From Betaproteobacteria bacterium (lineage in GTDB: Bacteria > Pseudomonadota > Gammaproteobacteria > Burkholderiales > SG8-41), in assembly GCA_025356695.1 (NCBI GenBank), contig JANXSE010000361.1, positions 1-6,304 of the forward strand: a stretch of 6,304 nt of DNA. Reading direction: 5' to 3'. A model generated the notes under the pieces. The model had not been told where the DNA came from. It ran no database searches and saw only the letters and a list, made by a program, of their open reading frames with translations. Every line of letters starts with the position of its first letter. The first letter of the stretch is position 1. The position numbers were made by a program, and so were the translations under genes. This document shows, piece after piece, positions 1 through 6,300 of the stretch.

Positions 1-74
1 GATGGCAAAGGCGGCATAGAATGAAATCTTCGGCGCGCCCCGCGTTGCTCACTACCGTGGACTGCGCTTCGCCG

Positions 75-104
75 TTAACAACCCGCCCGGATTCCACTTA
101 TAAA
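75..104 (+). promoter_or_regulatory. Candidate sigma-70-type promoter
   Basis: TTAACA at 75-80 matches the -35 consensus TTGACA at five of six bases. TATAAA at 99-104 matches the -10 consensus TATAAT at five of six. The spacer of 18 bases is within the usual range. Transcription would begin near 111, giving a leader of about 70 bases before the GTG at 181. The match is by eye only; such pairs also occur by chance, and transcription from further upstream cannot be excluded. Confidence 0.45.
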
Positions 105-114
105 TCGGGGAAAG

Positions 115-126
115 TTGTTCAAACAA
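115..126. repeat. Short perfect palindrome in the leader
   Basis: TTGTT-CA-AACAA is a two-armed inverted repeat with a 2-base centre, just downstream of the predicted transcription start. Its position would suit an operator for a dimeric regulator, but at 5 bases per arm it could equally be chance. No regulator family is assigned. Confidence 0.25.
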
Positions 127-168
127 ACGGGACCACTTCTCTGCGTCCGCTTGATGGCGTAACTGCCG

Positions 169-172
169 GGAG
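169..172 (+). promoter_or_regulatory. Ribosome binding site deciding the GTG start
   Basis: GGAG, part of CGGGAGA, lies 8 bases before the GTG at 181, which is optimal Shine-Dalgarno spacing. The next in-frame candidate, ATG at 190, would be 17 bases away, which is too far. This favours the GTG, although the difference is only three residues, all in the signal-peptide n-region. Confidence 0.6.
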
Positions 173-180
173 ACGCAAAC

Positions 181-327
181 GTGAATCAAATGAAACGTAT
201 CCCTCGGACCCAGGCGTTGGATAAAAGGCGACCTGAATTTCTTCGCGCAACTTCCAAACGTTTGCACCCTGCGAAGGCCATCGCCGTCGCTGTTGCATCC
301 TGTTTCGTGGCAGGAAGCGCACTCGCC
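181..327 (+). other. Signal peptide (residues 1-49)
   Basis: There is a long basic n-region (about 32 residues, with K5, R6, R9, K15, R16, R17, R22, K26, R27, K32). A short hydrophobic core follows (A33-V43, AIAVAVASCFV), then GSALA with a signal peptidase I site predicted between A49 and N50. Long n-regions are common in TpsA proteins, but the conserved extended-signal-peptide motif (ESPR, MNK.YR..W type) is not present. C41 sits in a loose lipobox-like context (VASC), but the ALA site after it is better and TpsA proteins are normally cleaved by signal peptidase I. Confidence 0.85.
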
Positions 328-3300
328 AATCCCTACGGATTTTCGATCGTTAATGGCCAGGTTTTCGTCAACTACAACGGCAATGTTTTAAACGTTACCA
401 ATTCGCCCGGCGCGATCATCAACTGGCAGGGCTTCTCGATTGGCGTCAACGAGATCACCCGCTTTATCCAGCAGTCCGCGTCCAGCACCGTTCTCAATCG
501 CGTGACCGGTGTCGACCCGTCCATCATCCTCGGTACGTTGCAATCGAACGGCCGCGTGTTCCTGATTAATCCGAACGGCGTTGTATTCGGCGTCGGTTCC
601 AAGGTCGATGTTTCCGGCCTGGTGGCGTCGTCACTGAATTTATCGAACGCTGATTTTAGCGCGGGCAAAAATCGCTTCACAGAAACGCCGGGGGCGGGGA
701 GCGTCGTCAACCAGGGCGCGATTACTACGCCGACGGGTGGTCAGGTTTATCTCATCGCGCCCAATGTGCAGAACCACGGCATCATCAACAGCCCGCAGGG
801 CGAGGTCATTCTCGCGGCCGGCAAGAGTGTCGAAATTGTCGATTCGGGTACGCCCAACCTGCGCGTACAGATCGATGCGCCGGACAATCAGGCAATCAAT
901 GTCGGAAAAATTGTTGCCAGCAGCGGCAAGATCGGCATTTACGCGGGCCTGATCAAAAACAGCGGTGAAATTCGTGCTGATGGCGTGGTGGTTGGTGCCA
1001 ACGGCGAAATTCTGCTCAAGGCAACCAGGAGTGTTGCGCTCGACAGCGGCAGTGTCGTCAGCGCGTCTGGGCCGACTGCTGGCAAGGTTACGATACAAGC
1101 GGATACCGGGACTGCGACGATCGCCGGCACGGTTGAGGTCAATGCCACGCAGGGCAGTGGCGGCACCATCAAGATTTCGGGCCAGCAGGGCGTTGGCGTC
1201 GAGTCAACCGGGCGCATTTCCGCCAACGGCACCACAGGCGGCAGCGTCGCACTCAAGTCAGCTGCCGGCAATGTGACGGTCGCCGGTACCGTTTCCGCAA
1301 ACGCGTCGGCCGGTCGCGCCGGCACGATTGAGGTCATTGCGGCGACCAACGCGATATTGGCCACTGGCGGCCAGTTGAGTGCGAGCGGTGGATTGGGGGG
1401 CGGCAGCATCACCGTCAACGGCGGTACGGGCGTGACTTTTCAGGCTGGCACTCTGGTGCAGGCCAACGGCGCCGCCGGGGGCACGCTGTTTGTCGTGGCG
1501 GATCAGGGCGGCATCAATGCGCAGGGTGTCATCGATGTCAGCGGCATCGAACTAAACGGCGGTAACGTCAGTTTTGCCGCGCGCAACGACATCACGCTCG
1601 ACGGCACCAATAGCGTTTACGCAGGCGGCCGTAGCGGCGGCGAAGTGCGGGTCGAATCGACCGAAGGCACGTTGCTCGCATCCGGCTTGATTGATGCGCA
1701 AGGCAATGGCGGACCCGGCGGCAAGGTGATGCTGCTGGCGCCGCGCGTTGCGTTGATACGGCGCGCATTGATCGACGTCACCGGTGTTTCCGGCGGCGGC
1801 ACGATTTTGGTTGGTGGCGATTTTCAGGGACTCAATCCGCTCGTGCAAAACGCCTGGCGCACCTACGTCGGCAGCGATGTGATACTGCGCGCCGATGGTG
1901 GTGTGGACGGCAACGGCGGCAAGGTCATCGTCTGGGCCGACGACGCAACGCGATTCTACGGCTCGGTCAGCGCGCGCGGCGGTAGCGAGTCCGGTAACGG
2001 CGGTTTCGTTGAAATTTCGGGCAAACACAAGCTGGATTTTTCGGGACGTGTGGACGCAGGTGCGGCCCATGGCAATGCCGGCAAGGTGTTGTTCGATCCC
2101 GATGACATCACGATTGTTGCCGGTGCAAGCGGTTCCGCGTCGGAAGACACGGCAGTCAGCGGCGGCTATGTTTATTTTGCCGACGTGCCGACGAGTTTTT
2201 CGATCAGTAACGGCGCCTTGCAGGCGATTGTCGGTGACGTATCGCTGCAGGCAAATAATTTTATCCACATCAACGCACCCCTTAACCTGACGACGAACGG
2301 CTTGAACCTGACGCTGGAAGCGATTAACAATATTACGGTCAACAGCCCGATCATTACCAATGGCTACATGCGGTTCTACTCGAACAGCATGAACATCAAT
2401 GCTGATATCACCTCGGTTAATGACAGCATCTATTTGATCCCGACGCTGTTCAGTGGCACCAACATCAATCTCGTTACCACCAAGCTTGGTGGGTCTCTGG
2501 AACTGACGCCGACTGAGTTAAATCACGTTCATCTGCTGAACCCGGCTGCTACGCTGCAAATCGGCGACCCGCTGTCGACCACCGGCAATATCAACGTCGC
2601 CACTGCGCTAACAAACGGGGCGGGTGGTGCAACCGAACATATTCAGAATCTCAAACTGCAAACCGGGTTTGGCAAAACAATCGACATCAACGCACCGATT
2701 ACGGTCGCGAGCGGTCTGGAACTGCTGGCCGGTGGCGACATCCGTCAGAACGCCGCTGGCGTCATCACCGTGCCGGAACTATACGTGGAGTCCGGCAACG
2801 GCAATGTCCTGCTGGCTGGCGCAAACAATCATGTCGATACGCTGGCCGGTTATGCCGTCGGCACGTTCGCATTCAGCAACGCGCAGAATCTGACGATTGG
2901 CAATGTCAACGGCAATTTGGGCATTACCGCGGATGGTGGTGAGGGCGTACCGGCAAACGTGGCGATCACCGTTGCCGGTGCGGGTCACACGTTGACGGTG
3001 AACGAATCGATACTTGCCAACAACAACAGCCACAACAATGATTCCGCGACGATTGCATTGACCGCGGCCAACGGCATAACCATCAATGGCGACGGATATG
3101 CAGGCAACATCAAGGTGTTTGCCAGAGGTGGTTATGGCAACAGCAATATCGGCAGCGCGGCGACCATTACGCTGGCCGGTGGGGCGGGTCCGATTCTGCT
3201 GGATCAGACTGCGGTGGTTCGCGCTACAGGCGGCGACGGCGATTTCGGCGGCGGAGACGCAACCATTACGCTGACGACCACCGGTGGCATTACGCTGCAG

Positions 3301-6300
3301 AGCAACAGCCTCGTCGAGGCGAATGGCGGGGCGGGGAGTTGTTGCGGTGGCGTGAATAACGGCGGCATGGCGAGCGTCACGCTGACCAGCGGCAGCGCCG
3401 GGATATTGCTCGACACCATGGCATCCATACGTGCCAACGGCGGCGACGGTGGCGAGGGTGGTTCGTCCGGTAACGGCGGCGATGCGACCATTTCGCTGAT
3501 GACGAACGCCGGCGGTGCCACCACCGGTTTCATTACATTGCAGGGAGGCAGCTGGATCGAAGCCAATGGCGGCATAGGTTCCGATAATATTTCCGGCACC
3601 GGCGGCAATGGCGGCAATGCCTCGGTTACGCTGACCGGTGGCACTGGCGCGCTGAATAGTGGCATAGGTATTCTGATCGACAACGCGGCTATTTACGCTT
3701 TCGGTGGCGACGGCGGACAGTACACTGGGATCGGCAATGGCAATGGCGGAGACGGCACGATTACGCTGACGACAACCGGCAGCATCATGGCGCGAAACGG
3801 CAGTTGGCTTGAGGCTGGTGGTGGCTTTGCGGGCTTTGGTCTTTTTGGAACCAATAGCTATGGCAATGGTGGCAAGGGCACGTTGTCACTGACTACTAGC
3901 ACGGGCGGCGGCATCAATATCATCGATGGTGCAGAAGGCTTTGCGAATGCGGGCAATGCGGGATCGAACGGCGGCAATGGTGGAAATGCGTTAGTTACAT
4001 TGAATGCCGGTGGCGGCGCGATTCTGCTCGATGGTGGTTTGAACGGCGGTGCGAATCTCAGTGCGAATTATTGGGGCGACGGTAGTGCCCAAAACGGAAC
4101 CGGTGCGGCGGCGAGCGTTACGTTCATTAATGCCAGCAGCATCACGATGGATAACAGTAGTTGGCTTTATGCGCAAGGCGGTAGCGGATATTACAGTGGC
4201 GGTCCTGCCATTGTTTCGCTGACCAGCGGTGCTGGTGGCATCAAACTGGACAACTCGGCCTCGATCAGCGCCAACGGCGGCGTTAGCTTCAGTACGGGCG
4301 GCGACGCGGCGGTCACGCTGAATGGCGGTGGCGGCACTATCTTGCTCGACAACCTGGCTAATATCCAAGCCACCGGCGGTACCTCAAGCGGGAGTATTGG
4401 CGGCCGCGCGGACATCGTATTGACCAATGCCAGCGGAATCACGCTCGATCGCGGCGGATCGCTGAGCGCTGACGGCGGTGACGGTTTTGCCGGCGGTGGA
4501 CAGTCGTCAATTTCGCTGGGAAGTACCGGCGTCGCGGGGATTACCGTCAAATCGGCGTCGATAACTGCGAACGGCGGTCGCACCACTGACGGTGGCGAAG
4601 GTAGTTCGACCGGCGGTGCGGCGAGTATTCAGCTGGCATCTGCCGGCGGTGGCGGCATCAAGCTTGATGGCGGTCTTCTCACTGCAACGGGTGGCGACGG
4701 CGCCTTCTTCAGCGGCGACGGTGGTGCGGCAACAATATTCCTCGTCGGTGGCAGCGGCCCTATATTGATGGATAACACCTCCATGGTAAGCGCGTTCGGC
4801 GGTGATGCGAATTCCGGTTACGGCGGCGCGGCCTCCGTTAATTTCTTCTCTTCCGGAAGTTTCACCATTCGTAACTCCAGTTCGATCATTGCGCAGGGCG
4901 GTAGCGGCTACTTCAACGATGGCGCAGGCAGCGTAAACGGCAGTTCAACGACCAGTAACATATTGCTGCAGGGAGGCACTATAACCGCGGACGGCGCGGA
5001 AGGTTCCTACATTGCGCTGGGCGCGACGCTCGGCTCGATCACCGGCAACGGGCTCATCGGCACGATACTGGATGCGCCTTCCGGCTTTACCGCGCTCGGC
5101 GCGCTGCATGGCATCGGATCCATCGGCAATCCGGTGCGCATCGCGAATTCTAACCAAAGCATTGCTATCTGTAACGGCGGTGATTTCTGGGCGGCGTGCT
5201 CGAACGTGCAGCCTGGGGCCAGTGGCGATTTCGTGATCTCGCAAACTACGGGCCCCGTCTTTATTGACAATATGAATAATGTTTACAATCTGGCGCCGAG
5301 TGGCGGTATTGATGTGACGGCGGAAGCTGGCAGCATCGAGGTTTCTACGGCGATGGTTGCGAACGGCGCCGGCGCCATCGGATTACATGCCATAGGCGGG
5401 TCGGTACAAATTGATTCAACAGGCAGCCTGACGACAGCCAACGGACTTATCACGCTGCAGGCGGACACGATCGATTTGGTGAATGCGATGCCCGGATCGA
5501 TCCTCGCCGGAGCGACCGGCACGGTTGCACTGCGCGCGATGACGCCCGGGAACAACATTAATCTGGGTGGTTTAGGTACCGCGGGAATCCTTGGTATAAG
5601 CAGTTCGGACCTGACCAAAATTTCTGCAGGCACTTTGAGCGTAGGGGATACCAACACCGGTAACCTAAATGTCGTCAACATTGATCTGACGGGTATTGCG
5701 AATACACTGGCGTTGACCACTGGCGCCGGCGGCAACATCACCCAGTCCGGCACATTAATGACCAGCAAACTCACGGCGCAATCCGGCGGCACGATCACGT
5801 TGGCAACGATGTCCGACGTCATGCTCAAGGGCGTGACTGCTGTCGGCAATATCGACATAAGCTCTGCCGGTGCCCTCAGCAACGCGGCCAATATCACCAG
5901 CACGACGGGCGGTATCAGCCTGACGGCGAATGGCGCGGGCGGCGACGGCTACCTGCAACTGGCGAATGGCAATGTCACCAACATCAATGCGCTGGGGCCA
6001 GTAGTGCTGACATCGACGAATGATGCGATTGTGGCGCGGTCCGCCAATGAAGCGGTGAACATCACCGGCGGCACGGTGACGATGAATGCGGCGAGTTTCA
6101 TCCATACCGGTGCGGTTTCGGGACAAGGCGCCATCACGGCGACAACGGGCAATGTAAGCATGGCGGCCGGCAGCAGCATCGGCGGATGCACGACGGTGTG
6201 CTGGAACGGCGCCGTTTCCGCGCCCAATGGCAGCGTCATTGTAACCGCAGGGGCGTGGGCGGATTTTGAGGGCCCGGTCAGTGCAAATCTTTCCAGTGGA

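Larger units (their letters stand above)
1..180. other. Upstream intergenic/leader region
   Basis: No gene can be supported here. In the frame of the downstream gene there is a TGA at 22-24 and a TAA at 160-162; a second forward frame closes with TAG at 17-19. Either early stop could be the tail of an upstream gene, but only 5-7 codons are visible, too few to identify anything. The third forward frame stays open to 224, but its predicted peptide (ATG at 21) has no recognisable features and overlaps the start of the large gene. The stretch contains the candidate promoter, palindrome and ribosome binding site listed separately. No partner tpsB gene is visible. Confidence 0.7.

Noticed and set aside
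21..224. Small plus-strand frame of 67 codons upstream of the exoprotein
   Set aside because: It overlaps the promoter, ribosome binding site and start of the real gene, has no recognisable family features, and I could not see a good Shine-Dalgarno before its ATG.
295..306. Lipoprotein lipobox at VASC (C41)
   Set aside because: The match is loose and the hydrophobic core before it is only about 8 residues; a better signal peptidase I site (ALA before N50) follows, as is usual for TpsA proteins.
1395..1400. Poly-G tract of six as a phase-variation site
   Set aside because: Six bases is short for slipped-strand switching, and it is explained by Leu-Gly-Gly codons in a GC-rich gene.
1552..2268. 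Long minus-strand reading frame (238 codons) and other minus-strand frames such as 640-1098, 939-1418, 3204-3683 and 5283-5903
   Set aside because: They lie wholly inside the continuous plus-strand exoprotein frame, have Ala/Arg/Pro- or Val-rich compositions expected from the complement of Gly/Ala/Thr codons, and show no domain motifs or convincing ribosome binding sites. They are shadows.
3157..5004. RTX-type calcium-binding repeats
   Set aside because: GGDG strings are frequent, but the nonapeptide GGxGxDxUx does not recur in register and spacing is 32-46 residues instead of 9.
3157..5004. PE_PGRS-like mycobacterial protein
   Set aside because: GGNGG motifs resemble it, but the protein begins with a Sec signal peptide and a TPS domain, and the glycine motifs alternate with regular beta-strand cores.
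3157..5004. CRISPR array or DNA tandem repeat
   Set aside because: The periodicity exists at protein level only; DNA copies are diverged, vary in length and remain in one open frame.
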